Assembly: GCF_001672975.1 (NCBI RefSeq) | Contig: NZ_LZKU01000168.1 | Coordinates: forward strand, 1-64,000 | Direction: 5' to 3' | Origin: Mycobacterium sp. 1465703.0 | GTDB taxonomy: Bacteria; Actinomycetota; Actinomycetes; Mycobacteriales; Mycobacteriaceae | Length of the DNA stretch: 64,000 bases | Shown: positions 25,301 through 34,549 of the stretch, in pieces | Layout: every line of letters begins with the position of its first letter | Position numbering within the stretch: position 1 is the first letter of the stretch | Translations under genes and position numbers: made by a program | Notes under the pieces: generated by a model | Told to the model about the DNA's origin: nothing | The model's database searches: none | What the model saw: the letters and a program-made list of their open reading frames with translations, nothing else

Positions 25301-28002
25301 GGTGGCGGTGGCGGCGCCTGCGGTCCACCCGGCGGGATGCCACCACCCGGCGGGCCACCGAACGGACCGTTGCCGCCGGGCGGGCCACCGAACGGACCGC
25401 CGCCACCGGGCGGGCCACCGAACGGACCGCCCGGCTCCGGCCCGGCCGGCGGGCCACCGCCGGGTGCCGGTGGTGCCCCGGTCACCGTCGTGGGCGGCCC
25501 GATCGGGATGGTGATGCCCGGTGCGACTTCGATGCTGGGCTGGATGACGGTCTCTTTCGGCGGCGGGGGTGGCGGAGGCGCGGGCACACCTGCGTAGCCG
25601 CCGATCTCGGTCGGCTTGGGGAAGGATTCGTTGGACGTGCCCTTGAGTGCGCCGTCCATGGTGGACTTCCAGATGTCCGACGGCAGCCCCGAGCCGTAAA
25701 CCGGTGAACCCCCAGCCGTCACCAGCGGCGCATCGCCTTTCACCGTGCCCACCCAGACCGCTGTCGACAGCGACGGCGTATAGCCCACCATCCAGGCGTC
25801 CTTGTTCGAGCTGGTGTCACCGAGCTGCGTGGTGCCGGTCTTGGCCGCTGACGGCCTACCGCCGGCCAGGGCGTGGCCGCGTGAATAGCTGGCGATCGGT
25901 GCCATCGCCGCGGTGACGTTGTCGGCAACGGCCTTCGGGACGCGCTGCTCATTCTTGTTGTTGTCGGAGGTGGCGGCGTCGAAGAGGACCTGGCCGTCGG
26001 AGTTGACCACCTTCTGCACGAAATGCGGCTGGTGGTAAACGCCGGAGGCGGCCAGCGTCGCATACGCCGAGGCCATGTCGAACACGCGGGTTTGGTACTG
26101 GCCGAGCACAATTCCGTTGTTCGGTGGTCCACCCTGGCCGTCCTCGGACAGGGTGTGGTCGACGCCGGGGAAGCTGGTGGCGATGCCGGCTTGGTGCGCC
26201 GCATCGGCAACGGCCTGCGGTCCGCCCTTGAGCTTGAGCATCAGCCGGTAATAGGAGGTGTTCAGCGACATCTTGAGCGCCTGGGCCAGGTTGCAGGTTC
26301 CGCAACTCTCGCCCTCGACGTTGGTGATCTTGATGCCGTTGACCGTCAGCGGGGAACTGTCGATCTGATAACCCAGGCCGATGCCCTGTTCGAGCGCGGC
26401 GACCAGCGCGAACACTTTGAACGACGACCCGGTCTGCAGCCCGGCCTGAGCGAAATCGAAACCGTAGGCGTCGGTGCCGCCGTAGTACGCACGTATCGCG
26501 CCGTCGTGCGGATCGACCGAGACCACCGCCGAGCGCATCTCCGGGTCCTGGCCGTCGAGGTTGTTCGACACCGCCTTTTCCGCCGCCTGCTGGGCCTTCG
26601 GGTCGATGGTGGTGGTGACTTGCAGACCCTGGGTGTTCAGGGTCCGCTCGTCGATGTTGAACAGCTCCATCAGCTCTCTGGTCACCTGGCGCTCAATCAG
26701 CCCGTTGGGCCCGGTCGTCTGGTTCTGGGCGCGCGCCTGATCCGGAGGCACGGTCGGCGGGAACTCTTGCGCGGAACGGTCACTCGGAGACAGCGCCTTG
26801 GTTTCCACCATGCCGTCGAGCACCCACGCCCAGCGGGCCCGGGCGCCCTGTGGATCGACCGCCGGGTCGAGCGAGGACGGCCGCCGGATGAGCGCCGCCA
26901 GCAGCGCGCCTTCGGACACCGTGAGCTGCTCGACGGGTTTGTTGAAGTAGGACTTGGCGGCGGCCGAGATCCCGTAGGCGCCCCGGCCGAAATAGATGAT
27001 GTTCAGATAGGCCTGCAGCACATCGTCTTTCGACCACTCCCCCGACATCTTGGTGGCGATGACCAGTTCCTTGGCCTTGCGCATCAGACCGCTGACGCCG
27101 TGCTGGGCCGAACCCACCAGTGCGTTCTTCACGTACTGCTGGGTGATCGTGGATCCGCCCTGCAGGTCGCCGCTGCCGAACAGGTTGTTGTTCACCGCGC
27201 GCACGAAACCGCTGAAGTCGAAGCCCGGGTTCGAATAGAAATTGCGGTCTTCGGCGGCGATCACCGCCCGGCGCACATGTACCGGAACCTGGTTGATATT
27301 GACGTCGACCCGATTGCCTTCGGGCGGGATGATTTTGGCGATCTCCGAGCCGTCGCTGGCCAGGATGGTCGAAACCTGGTTGGTGCGAAGGTCACCCGGT
27401 TTGGGAATGTCGACGATGAAATACGCCATCGCGAACGTGACGATCGGCAGCAATACCAGCACGGCCGCGCAGAGATAGGCCCCGCGCCGTACCCACAGCC
27501 AGTTGATCTGCTCGGTCCACGCCCAGTCGCGCCATGGTCCGGCGGGCCACCGACCGTGACCGCCGGGTCCCTGCGGGCCTCCCGGTCGCCGGGGCGGAGG
27601 GGGCGGTCCGCTCGGCGGACCGCCGCCGAGGCCGGCCCGCTCGCGGCGGCCGGAGGTCGGACCCCGGCGATCGAGTGCGGCCTTGACCTCGTCGAGCGCG
27701 TCGCGTCGCAGGGGCGTCGAAGGCGGACCGGCCAGCGCGGCTTTAACTTCGTCGATGGGATCGTTGCGCCGCGGCGCCCGGTCATCTTTGACCGGCGGCA
27801 GGATCGTGGTCAGTCGATCGTCGGGCGGTGCCGGACGGCGGCGGCTGGGCGGCGGTGGCGCAGCCCGACGTTCGGGGTCGCGAGGACCGGCGTCCGGACG
27901 GTCTGGTTCCGGACGCTCGTTGCGACTCTGATTGCCTCCATGCTCAGACGTTGGCCCGCGAGGGTCACCGGACGACTGGCTGCGGCGTCCTTCGTTATTC
28001 AA
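25297..28002 (-). CDS. ponA1: Bifunctional penicillin-binding protein PonA1 (class A)
   Basis: A peptidoglycan synthase of 901 residues from TTG 28002. The Pro/Arg-rich cytoplasmic tail has two DEVKAAL repeats. A membrane helix (YLCAAVLVLLPIVTFAMAYFI) leads to the glycosyltransferase domain (AAEDRNFYSNPGFDF, GSTITQQYVKNA). The transpeptidase domain has SSFK, SLNTSYY and KTGTTQ motifs, and a Pro/Gly-rich tail follows. It polymerises and crosslinks peptidoglycan for polar growth. TTG 28002 (LNNEGRRSQSS) aligns with the M. tuberculosis start MNSDGRHHQSS and overlaps the DUF5318 stop by 8 bp; a frame to 28086 exists. Followed by the GT87-like gene. Confidence 0.94.
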   Translation of the reverse strand: MNNEGRRSQSSGDPRGPTSEHGGNQSRNERPEPDRPDAGPRDPERRAAPPPPSRRRPAPPDDRLTTILPPVKDDRAPRRNDPIDEVKAALAGPPSTPLRRDALDEVKAALDRRGPTSGRRERAGLGGGPPSGPPPPPRRPGGPQGPGGHGRWPAGPWRDWAWTEQINWLWVRRGAYLCAAVLVLLPIVTFAMAYFIVDIPKPGDLRTNQVSTILASDGSEIAKIIPPEGNRVDVNINQVPVHVRRAVIAAEDRNFYSNPGFDFSGFVRAVNNNLFGSGDLQGGSTITQQYVKNALVGSAQHGVSGLMRKAKELVIATKMSGEWSKDDVLQAYLNIIYFGRGAYGISAAAKSYFNKPVEQLTVSEGALLAALIRRPSSLDPAVDPQGARARWAWVLDGMVETKALSPSDRSAQEFPPTVPPDQARAQNQTTGPNGLIERQVTRELMELFNIDERTLNTQGLQVTTTIDPKAQQAAEKAVSNNLDGQDPEMRSAVVSVDPHDGAIRAYYGGTDAYGFDFAQAGLQTGSSFKVFALVAALEQGIGLGYQIDSSPLTVNGIKITNVEGESCGTCNLAQALKMSLNTSYYRLMLKLKGGPQAVADAAHQAGIATSFPGVDHTLSEDGQGGPPNNGIVLGQYQTRVFDMASAYATLAASGVYHQPHFVQKVVNSDGQVLFDAATSDNNKNEQRVPKAVADNVTAAMAPIASYSRGHALAGGRPSAAKTGTTQLGDTSSNKDAWMVGYTPSLSTAVWVGTVKGDAPLVTAGGSPVYGSGLPSDIWKSTMDGALKGTSNESFPKPTEIGGYAGVPAPPPPPPPKETVIQPSIEVAPGITIPIGPPTTVTGAPPAPGGGPPAGPEPGGPFGGPPGGGGPFGGPPGGNGPFGGPPGGGIPPGGPQAPPPPP
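25349..25429. repeat. 30-bp tandem repeats in the ponA1 C-terminal tail
   Basis: The 21-mer GGCGGGCCACCGAACGGACCG recurs exactly at 25349, 25379 and 25409, a 30-bp period encoding Gly/Pro-rich decapeptides (GPFGGPPGG type). The copy number probably varies between strains. Confidence 0.8.
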
Positions 28003-28429
28003 TGGCCGTGCGGGCCCCGTTGCGCGCCGTCCGGGTGCGTCCGGTTCCCCTGGGAGGAGGTGCCGGGCGTGCCGCACCGAGCACATACGACTTGACGAGA
28101 TGATTCCAGCTGCAAGTCCGGCATACCTCCACCACGTGGACAGCGAACTCGTCGAAGCGGGTTGCCAGCATCACCAATTCTTCGGCCGTGCGGGCCGAGC
28201 CCGACACCGGACCCAGGTGTTCGCCGAACACCCACGACACCAGTGTCAGCTGCTCCTTGCGGCAGATCGGGCACATGACCTGGCTCGGTTTTCCGTGAAA
28301 CTTGGCGGCTCGCAGCAGATAAGGGTTCGCGTCGCACACCTCGGACACACCGGTGCGGCCCGAGTACACCTCGGCCAGCAGTGAGCGCCGCCGGAGCGCG
28401 TAGTCCACCACTTGTCGCTGCAGTCGCAC
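27995..28429 (-). CDS. DUF5318 family protein
   Basis: A 144-residue homologue of Rv0049. It starts at GTG 28429 (VRLQRQVVDYALRRRSLLAEVYSG), as its M. tuberculosis counterpart does; an in-frame GTG lies two codons earlier. Cysteines in CPICRKEQ and CRTCSWNHLV look like a zinc-binding pair. It immediately precedes ponA1 and overlaps its start, and this pairing is conserved in mycobacteria, which hints at a cell-wall related role. No function is established. Confidence 0.88.
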   Translation of the reverse strand: MRLQRQVVDYALRRRSLLAEVYSGRTGVSEVCDANPYLLRAAKFHGKPSQVMCPICRKEQLTLVSWVFGEHLGPVSGSARTAEELVMLATRFDEFAVHVVEVCRTCSWNHLVKSYVLGAARPAPPPRGTGRTRTARNGARTAIE

Positions 28430-28550
28430 GCCCACCAGAGTACGTCGCCTTCCCGACCAGTGATACGCAACCGAACCGTGGCGGTCCGCGCCTGGGCGAT
28501 CGCCGGCGGTTTCGGCGCCGAACAACGGCCGGACTTCTACGATCTTTCCC

Positions 28551-29435
28551 GTGGCGAAATGGCTCGGGACATCTGGCGGGACACCCTTTGCTCGCGGGAC
28601 GACTACCCGCGCCAAGGACAGCGACCGCCAAGACACCTGCACGGTCCTCGATGGCGCCCTGGCCGACGGCGAGCTCTCCGCCGAAGAGCACCGGGAGCGG
28701 GTCAGTGCGGCCACCAAGGCGGTGACGCTGGGCGAGTTGCGGGCCCTGGTCGACGATCTGCAAGGCAATCCCGGGCAGCAGCTGCCGCCCCTCGATTCGC
28801 GGCCGAAGCTGCCGCGTGTCGGCGGGTGGGGCGTGCCGGCCGCCGCCTTCGCGGTGTCGGTGCTCCTCGGCATCGGCATCGGCTGGGGTCTGTACGGCAA
28901 CACCCGTTCGCCGTTGGACTTCACTACCGATCCCGGCGCCAAACCCGACGGCGTCGCCGCCGTGGTGTTGACGCCGCCCACTCAGCTGCACTCGGTAGGC
29001 GGTCTGACCGGGTTGCTCGAGCAGATGCGCAAACGATTCGGCAACACCACCGGCTACCGGCTGGTGATATATCCGACCTACGCCGCACTGGACCGGCCGG
29101 ATCCCTCCGACGACCGCCGGGTGCTGGCCTATACCTACCGCGGCGGGTGGGGCGATCCGACCAGTTCGGCCAAAAGCTCCTCGGACGGTCCGGTCCCCGT
29201 CGACCTGAGCACGTTCGACGTCACCAAGACGGTGGGCATCATGCGCGGCGCTCCCGAGACGCTGCGGATGAAGCCGTCGGACGTCAAAACCACCTACTTA
29301 ATCGTCGAGCCGGCAACCGACCCGACCACGCCCGGCGCGCTTTCACTCTCGTTGTACGTCTCCAGCGACTACGGCGGCGGCTACATCTCCTTCGCGGGTG
29401 ACGGCACCGTCAAACAGATGAGCTTGCCCACGTAA
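28551..29435 (+). CDS. DUF1707 membrane protein
   Basis: A 294-residue homologue of Rv0048c. The N-terminal DUF1707 domain (RAKDSDRQDTCTVLDGALADGELSAEEHRERVSAATKA) is followed by one membrane helix (VPAAAFAVSVLLGIGIGWGLYG) and an extracytoplasmic domain of about 180 residues ending YGGGYISFAGDGTVKQMS. DUF1707 is a short actinobacterial domain found next to membrane segments, of unknown function. GTG 28551 is chosen; the start is divergent from the DUF5318-ponA1 operon. Confidence 0.85.
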   Translation: MAKWLGTSGGTPFARGTTTRAKDSDRQDTCTVLDGALADGELSAEEHRERVSAATKAVTLGELRALVDDLQGNPGQQLPPLDSRPKLPRVGGWGVPAAAFAVSVLLGIGIGWGLYGNTRSPLDFTTDPGAKPDGVAAVVLTPPTQLHSVGGLTGLLEQMRKRFGNTTGYRLVIYPTYAALDRPDPSDDRRVLAYTYRGGWGDPTSSAKSSSDGPVPVDLSTFDVTKTVGIMRGAPETLRMKPSDVKTTYLIVEPATDPTTPGALSLSLYVSSDYGGGYISFAGDGTVKQMSLPT

Positions 29436-29515
29436 ACGCCGGTCACCGGCACGCCCGTGTCGTCCCGAGAGTGTGACGAACTGCAAACCAACGTCCAGTG
29501 GTGTTGTGGCTAATA

Positions 29516-29528
29516 TATCGAGACGATA
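29516..29528. promoter_or_regulatory. TATCG-AGA-CGATA palindrome, candidate PadR operator
   Basis: A perfect 5-bp inverted repeat with a 3-bp spacer inside the AT-rich stretch TAATATATCGAGACGATACG, 57 bp before the padR start. PadR repressors usually bind such AT-rich palindromes in their own promoters. Confidence 0.5.
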
Positions 29529-29584
29529 CGATTGCGCGAGGCGTCGAACCGTCGTAACCAGCCATGCAAAAAGGGGGTGTATCG

Positions 29585-30127
29585 ATGCTCGAGCTTGCCA
29601 TCCTGGGTCTCCTGATCGAATCGCCCATGCACGGGTATGAGTTGCGCAAACGGCTGACCGGTCTACTCGGCGCGTTCCGGGCGTTTTCGTACGGTTCGCT
29701 CTACCCGGCCCTGCGGCGCATGCAGGCCGACGGGCTGATTGCCGAGGACGCCGCCCCGGCCGGGACGCCCGTCCGGCGGGCCCGGCGCGTCTACCAGCTG
29801 ACCGACCAGGGCCGTCGGCGCTTCGGTGAGCTGGTGGCCGACACGGGTCCGCACAACTACACCGACGACGGCTTCGGGGTACACCTGGCCTTCTTCAACC
29901 GGACTCCGGCAGAGGCGCGGATGCGCATTCTGGAAGGCCGCCGCCGTCAGGTCGAGGAACGGCGGGAAGGTCTGCGTGAAGCCGTGGCGCGGGCCAGTAG
30001 CTCGTTCGATCGCTACACCCGCCAGCTTCATCAATTGGGGCTCGAGTCCAGTGAGCGCGAAGTCAAGTGGCTCAACGAGCTCATTGCTGCGGAGCGGGCT
30101 ATGCCCGGCCTCTCCGAGCAAACGTAA
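29585..30127 (+). CDS. PadR-family transcriptional regulator
   Basis: A 180-residue homologue of Rv0047c. The N-terminal winged helix (MLELAILGLLIESPMHGYELRKRLTG, then SYGSLYPALRRMQADGLI) is classical PadR; the C-terminal half is a helical dimerisation region. ATG 29585 matches the usual start MLELAILGLL and is preceded by AAAGGGGG; a frame to 29564 exists. It sits 57 bp upstream of ino1 on the same strand, so it probably regulates itself and ino1. The effector is unknown. Confidence 0.9.
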   Translation: MLELAILGLLIESPMHGYELRKRLTGLLGAFRAFSYGSLYPALRRMQADGLIAEDAAPAGTPVRRARRVYQLTDQGRRRFGELVADTGPHNYTDDGFGVHLAFFNRTPAEARMRILEGRRRQVEERREGLREAVARASSSFDRYTRQLHQLGLESSEREVKWLNELIAAERAMPGLSEQT

Positions 30128-30184
30128 ACCCCCGGCACGAACCCGCATCCCAGTCCAGAGGTTAAAGGTTAGGAGAACGCCCAT

Positions 30185-31282
30185 ATGAGTGACCAGAACG
30201 CGCCGCAGGCGTCGACGGAGGTACGAGTCGCCATTGTCGGCGTCGGTAACTGCGCGTCTTCGTTGGTTCAGGGCGTGCAGTACTACCACGACGCCGACGA
30301 GAACAGCACCGTGCCCGGCCTGATGCACGTGAAGTTCGGCCAGTACCACGTGCGCGACGTGAAGTTCGTCGCCGCGTTCGACGTGGACGCCAAGAAGGTC
30401 GGATTCGACCTGTCCGAGGCGATCTTCGCTTCGGAGAACAACACCATCAAGATCGCCGACGTGCCGCCGACCAACGTGACGGTGCAGCGCGGTCCGACGC
30501 TGGACGGCATCGGCAAGTACTACGCCGACACCATCGAGGTGTCCGATGTGGAGGCCGTCGACGTCGTTGCGGCGCTGCGCGAGGCCAATGTCGACGTGCT
30601 GGTCTCCTACCTCCCGGTGGGCTCCGAAGAAGCCGACAAGTTCTACGCACAGTGCGCCATCGACGCCGGCGTGGCGTTCGTCAACGCGTTGCCGGTGTTC
30701 ATCGCCTCGGACCCGGTGTGGGCCAAGAAGTTCGCCGACGCCGGTGTCCCGATCGTCGGGGACGACATCAAGAGCCAGGTCGGCGCGACCATCACACACC
30801 GCGTGATGGCCAAGCTGTTCGAGGACCGCGGCGTGCAGCTGGACCGCACCATGCAGCTCAATGTCGGCGGCAATATGGACTTCCTCAACATGCTCGAGCG
30901 CGAGCGGCTGGAGTCCAAGAAGATCTCCAAGACGCAGGCCGTCACCTCCAACGTGCAGCGGGAGTTCAAGACCCGGGACGTGCACATCGGACCGTCCGAC
31001 CACGTGGGCTGGCTCGACGACCGCAAGTGGGCCTACGTCCGGCTCGAGGGCCGCGCCTTCGGTGACGTGCCGCTGAACCTGGAGTACAAGCTCGAGGTGT
31101 GGGACTCGCCGAACTCGGCGGGCGTCATCATCGACGCGGTGCGGGCGGCCAAGATCGCCAAGGACCGTGGCATCGGCGGCCCGGTGATCCCGGCGTCGGC
31201 CTACCTGATGAAGAGCCCGCCGCAGCAGCTGCCCGACGACGTCGCGCGCACCCAGCTCGAAGAATTCATCATCTCGGGCTAA
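30185..31282 (+). CDS. ino1: Inositol-3-phosphate synthase
   Basis: A 365-residue NAD-dependent enzyme converting glucose 6-phosphate to 1L-myo-inositol 1-phosphate, the entry step to phosphatidylinositol, PIMs, LAM and mycothiol. Nucleotide-binding [20 protein letters not shown] is at the N-terminus. Other hallmarks are [56 protein letters not shown] and [22 protein letters not shown]. Length is within a residue or two of M. tuberculosis Ino1. AGGAG precedes ATG 30185. Confidence 0.97.
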   Translation: MSDQNAPQASTEVRVAIVGVGNCASSLVQGVQYYHDADENSTVPGLMHVKFGQYHVRDVKFVAAFDVDAKKVGFDLSEAIFASENNTIKIADVPPTNVTVQRGPTLDGIGKYYADTIEVSDVEAVDVVAALREANVDVLVSYLPVGSEEADKFYAQCAIDAGVAFVNALPVFIASDPVWAKKFADAGVPIVGDDIKSQVGATITHRVMAKLFEDRGVQLDRTMQLNVGGNMDFLNMLERERLESKKISKTQAVTSNVQREFKTRDVHIGPSDHVGWLDDRKWAYVRLEGRAFGDVPLNLEYKLEVWDSPNSAGVIIDAVRAAKIAKDRGIGGPVIPASAYLMKSPPQQLPDDVARTQLEEFIISG

Positions 31283-31324
31283 GGCCTTCGATCGCGCCCC
31301 GCACCATTAGGTGACGTTCCGAAG

Positions 31325-31346
31325 TCGCTAGCACCGGCGCTAGCGA
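31325..31346. promoter_or_regulatory. 22-bp near-perfect palindrome between ino1 and the LLM cluster
   Basis: TCGCTAGC (31325-31332) and GCTAGCGA (31339-31346) are perfect arms around ACCGGC; with one mismatch the symmetry runs through the centre. It is 42 bp after the ino1 stop and 104 bp before the LLM gene. Without a U tract it looks more like an operator for the downstream cluster than a terminator, though it could serve as either. Confidence 0.45.
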
Positions 31347-31450
31347 ACCGCGGATCGCCTGATGGTCGGGGCGCGGTGCCATGTGGTGGCTGAGGCCTTG
31401 GCGCCAATTCATCGACACGACGCTGTGCAGGTGCTTAGCATCATGTCTCG

Positions 31451-32578
31451 ATGACCGTTCAACCCGCAGCGTTCCTCCGCACGACGCTCCCCCTCGACCT
31501 GTCCCGGCTCGAAGAATTCGATAGCGGCCGGTACCACTCCATTTGGCTGCCCGATCACATGGTCAGCTTCTGGCCCGACTCGATCTGGACTCCCGAGTTC
31601 ACCGACCTGGCCACCGCGTCCCTGTCGCCGCACCGCCACCTGGATGGGTTGGCGGTAGCGGCCGCGGCGGCCGTGCTGACCGAGCGGGTTCCTCTGGTCA
31701 GCGCCGTGGTCGATACCGTGCGCCGCCATCCCGTCATGCTCGCGCAGACGGCGCTGACCATCGATCACCTCGCCAAGGGCCGTTTCATTCTCGGGCTGGG
31801 CAGCGGCGAGAGCGAGAACACGCTGCCCTACGGCTTCGACTTCTCCCGGCCGGTCAGCCGGTTCGAGGAAGCCCTGACGGTGATCCGGCTGCTGTGGGAG
31901 AGCGACGGCCCGATCGACTTCGACGGCCAGTTCTATTCGCTGCACCATGCCCGATTGGATACCGAGCCCTACCAGGGTCGCCCGCCCCAGCTGTGGATCG
32001 GCGCCAGCGGCCCCCGGATGCTCGACATCACCGGCCGGTACGCCGACGGGTGGTGGCCGGCGGGAGCGTGGACTCCGGAGCATTACGCCGAGATGCTTTC
32101 GGCGGTAAGGGCATCCGCAGAGCGCGCCGGCCGCGATCCGATGGCGATCACCCCGTGTTTCATCCAGGTTTGTCTGATCGGCGAAAACGAAGACGCCCTC
32201 GCCGACATCTTGGACGCTCCGCTGGTCAAGGCGTTCCTGTTGCAGGTCTCGGCAAAGACGTTGAGCGGCTTCGGTTTCAAGCACCCGATGGGCGACGGCT
32301 GGCGCGGGTTTCAGGACATCGACCCGGCCGTGCTCACCCGGGATCGGATCGTCGAGTTTCTGGACGGCGTCCGGCCCGAGATGGTCCTCGCGGTGGTACC
32401 TCACGGCACGCCGAAAGAGGTCGCCAAAATCGTCAAGACCTATGTGGACGCGGGCTTGCGGGTGCCCAAAATTCTCGATTACGGCGCGATGGCCGGTCTG
32501 AAATACGCACAGACTTCGGCGGCCAACGTCCGCGCTGCCGAGGACGAACTCGTGCAGCTCTGCGGAGACCTGTCGTGA
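31451..32578 (+). CDS. LLM-class flavin/F420-dependent oxidoreductase
   Basis: A 375-residue luciferase-like TIM-barrel protein. Marks are YHSIWLPDHMVSFWPDS near the N-terminus, VDTVRRHPVMLAQTALTIDHLAKGRFILGLGSGESEN, RFEEALTVIRLLW, and RPPQLWIGASGPRMLDITGRYADGWWPAG. In mycobacteria many such proteins use coenzyme F420; FMN is possible. The substrate is unknown. First of four coupled genes: its TGA overlaps the GTG of the sulfotransferase gene (GTGA). Confidence 0.88.
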   Translation: MTVQPAAFLRTTLPLDLSRLEEFDSGRYHSIWLPDHMVSFWPDSIWTPEFTDLATASLSPHRHLDGLAVAAAAAVLTERVPLVSAVVDTVRRHPVMLAQTALTIDHLAKGRFILGLGSGESENTLPYGFDFSRPVSRFEEALTVIRLLWESDGPIDFDGQFYSLHHARLDTEPYQGRPPQLWIGASGPRMLDITGRYADGWWPAGAWTPEHYAEMLSAVRASAERAGRDPMAITPCFIQVCLIGENEDALADILDAPLVKAFLLQVSAKTLSGFGFKHPMGDGWRGFQDIDPAVLTRDRIVEFLDGVRPEMVLAVVPHGTPKEVAKIVKTYVDAGLRVPKILDYGAMAGLKYAQTSAANVRAAEDELVQLCGDLS

Positions 32579-33744
32579 CAACGCTTTTGGACGCTACCGA
32601 GATGCTGGCCGCCGCTGAGGCGGAAACCGGGCTGCGCGACTACGGCGATCCCACGTTGCCGGAACGCTTCGCCGTGGCCGTCGATCATCTCAACGGCCTG
32701 GGCATGGATGCCGACGGCCGGTTCGAGGCCGCGCAGGTATGTCGCTGGCTGCTGACGTCGCGTCTGGAACTGATCGAAGACCGCAATCGCTATCCGATCG
32801 GCGCCGAGGTGATCGAGTCACCGATGTTCGTCACCGGCGAACCCCGTTCGGGGACAACGCTTATGCACGCTCTGATGTCCGTTGACCCGCAGGCACGGGC
32901 GCTGCGGTTTTGGGAGGTGATGTACCCGTCTCCGCCGCCCGGGCTTGCCGGAGCCGATGACGACCGGCGCGCCCGGGCCGATGCCGACTGGCGCGAGATC
33001 AACGCCAAGATGCCGAAATGGCTGCACAGCCACCCCTACAACGACATGCTGGGTGACGGGCTTCCCGAGGACGAACGGACCTGGGCGTTCGACTTCCGGG
33101 TGATGACGCCCACCGCGTGGTGGCGGGTACCGATGCAGTCGCTGGTCGGCGGTCTGGCCACCGACCCGGCCGCGCAATACCGGCTGCACAAGGCGATGCT
33201 GCAACAACTACAGTACAACCGGCCGCGAAAGTACTGGGTGCTGAAGGGCTTTCACGGCTTCCGGCTCAAAGAGATGTTCGACGCCTATCCCGACGCCCGG
33301 TTGGTGTGGCTGCACCGCGACCCGGTTCAGGTCGCCGCATCGCGCACCATGATGATGGCCGACATCGCCGAAGGCATGGTCGGGCCGGTCGACCTGCACG
33401 CGCTGGCCAAGATGCACCTCGAGCTGACCCGCGCCAGCATCGCCAACACGATGAGCAATCCGCTCGTCGATGATCCACGCATCCTGCACGTCCGCTACGC
33501 CGACTTCATCGCCGATCAAATCGCCACCGTCCGGCGCTACTACGCGTTCTGTGGACGCGAGCTCACCGCCGACGCCGAGTCGGCGATGCGCGCCTACCTG
33601 GCCAACAATCGCGGCGACCGCTACGGCAAGTTCCGCTACTCCACCCAACTGCTGACCGACATCGGCGAAGACCTCGACGCGCTGCACGCCGAATTCCGGC
33701 CCTTCCGTGAGCGATTCGGCGTGGCGATCGAGAACCGGGCCTGA
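32575..33744 (+). CDS. Sulfotransferase family protein
   Basis: A 389-residue enzyme with the PAPS 5'-phosphosulfate loop MFVTGEPRSGTTLMHALM and the 3'-phosphate region DARLVWLHRDPVQVAASRTMMM. It belongs to the larger mycobacterial Sulfotransfer_3-like group. It would transfer sulfate from PAPS to a hydroxyl or amine of a lipid, sugar or small molecule. GTG 32575 overlaps the LLM stop; the isomerase gene starts one base after its stop. Confidence 0.88.
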   Translation: MTTLLDATEMLAAAEAETGLRDYGDPTLPERFAVAVDHLNGLGMDADGRFEAAQVCRWLLTSRLELIEDRNRYPIGAEVIESPMFVTGEPRSGTTLMHALMSVDPQARALRFWEVMYPSPPPGLAGADDDRRARADADWREINAKMPKWLHSHPYNDMLGDGLPEDERTWAFDFRVMTPTAWWRVPMQSLVGGLATDPAAQYRLHKAMLQQLQYNRPRKYWVLKGFHGFRLKEMFDAYPDARLVWLHRDPVQVAASRTMMMADIAEGMVGPVDLHALAKMHLELTRASIANTMSNPLVDDPRILHVRYADFIADQIATVRRYYAFCGRELTADAESAMRAYLANNRGDRYGKFRYSTQLLTDIGEDLDALHAEFRPFRERFGVAIENRA

Positions 33745-33745
33745 C

Positions 33746-34549
33746 ATGTCCGGCGTGCACAAGCGGCTGTCGGTGCACAACGTAACCTTCTACGGCGAGT
33801 CGCTGGCCGCGCTCGAGGCGCACTGGGCAGCACTCGGTGTGTCCCGGCTGAGCATCCTGGACAGCCAGCTGCTCGATCCCGAGTTCGCAAAGTTATTGCA
33901 GCGCAATGCCTACTCCGTCGAGGCGGTATGCCACATCTTCGGCGGGGGCCGGCTGGAAACCGGCGCGCCCGCGGCGCGCGACGCGCTGCTGCGGGTGATC
34001 GATGCCGCGGCCACAGTGGGCGCACGGGTGGTCTACATGCTCACCGGCGGCCGGGGCGACCTGAACTGGTCACAGGCCGCCGATCGCTTCCGCGGCATGA
34101 TCGCTCCGTGCGTCGAACACGCGAAACGCGCCGGGGTGGCGCTGGCCATCGAGAACGCCTCCAGCCTTTACGCCGACATCCATCTCGCCCACACCCTGCG
34201 CGATACCATCACGCTGGCCGAGGCGAGCGGACTTGGCATTTGCATCGAGCTGTTCCACTGTTGGGCGGAGGGTGATTTCGAAGCGATGGTGCAGCGGGCA
34301 TTGCCACGAACCGAGCTCATCCAGCTCAGCGACTACGTGCTGGGCGACCGGGCACTCCCGGGTCGCGCGGTGCCCGGCGACGGCGCGATTCCGCTCGAAG
34401 CGTTCGTCGGCCAAGCGCTGGCCGGCGGCTACGCTCACGGATTCGACCTGGAACTGATCGGTCCCCGCATCGACGCGGAGGGCCGCTTGCAATCCGCGCA
34501 ACGCGCTTGCCTGGTCGTCGGAGCGATGCTGGACAGATTGGGTGCATGA
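33746..34549 (+). CDS. Sugar phosphate isomerase/epimerase (AP endonuclease 2-like TIM barrel)
   Basis: A 267-residue TIM-barrel protein of the xylose-isomerase-like/AP_endonuc_2 group. Candidate metal ligands lie in LAIENASSLYADIH, ICIELFHCWAEGDF, LIQLSDYVLGD, and GDGAIPLEAF followed by GFDLELIGP. ATG 33746 (MSGVHKRLSVHN) is used; an upstream ATG at 33707 lies inside the sulfotransferase gene. Relatives isomerise sugars, inosose or keto acids, so the reaction here is open. The stop overlaps the DUF1214 start (ATGA). Confidence 0.82.
   Translation: MSGVHKRLSVHNVTFYGESLAALEAHWAALGVSRLSILDSQLLDPEFAKLLQRNAYSVEAVCHIFGGGRLETGAPAARDALLRVIDAAATVGARVVYMLTGGRGDLNWSQAADRFRGMIAPCVEHAKRAGVALAIENASSLYADIHLAHTLRDTITLAEASGLGICIELFHCWAEGDFEAMVQRALPRTELIQLSDYVLGDRALPGRAVPGDGAIPLEAFVGQALAGGYAHGFDLELIGPRIDAEGRLQSAQRACLVVGAMLDRLGA

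Noticed and set aside
27999-28991. Long minus-strand frames (about 330 residues) over the DUF5318/DUF1707 junction
   Set aside because: Only the last 144 residues of one frame match a known family (DUF5318); the rest is antisense to the DUF1707 gene.
29663-31003. 446-residue minus-strand frame across padR and ino1
   Set aside because: Fully antisense to two well-recognised genes; His/Val/Leu-rich pattern typical of the shadow of GC-rich coding DNA.
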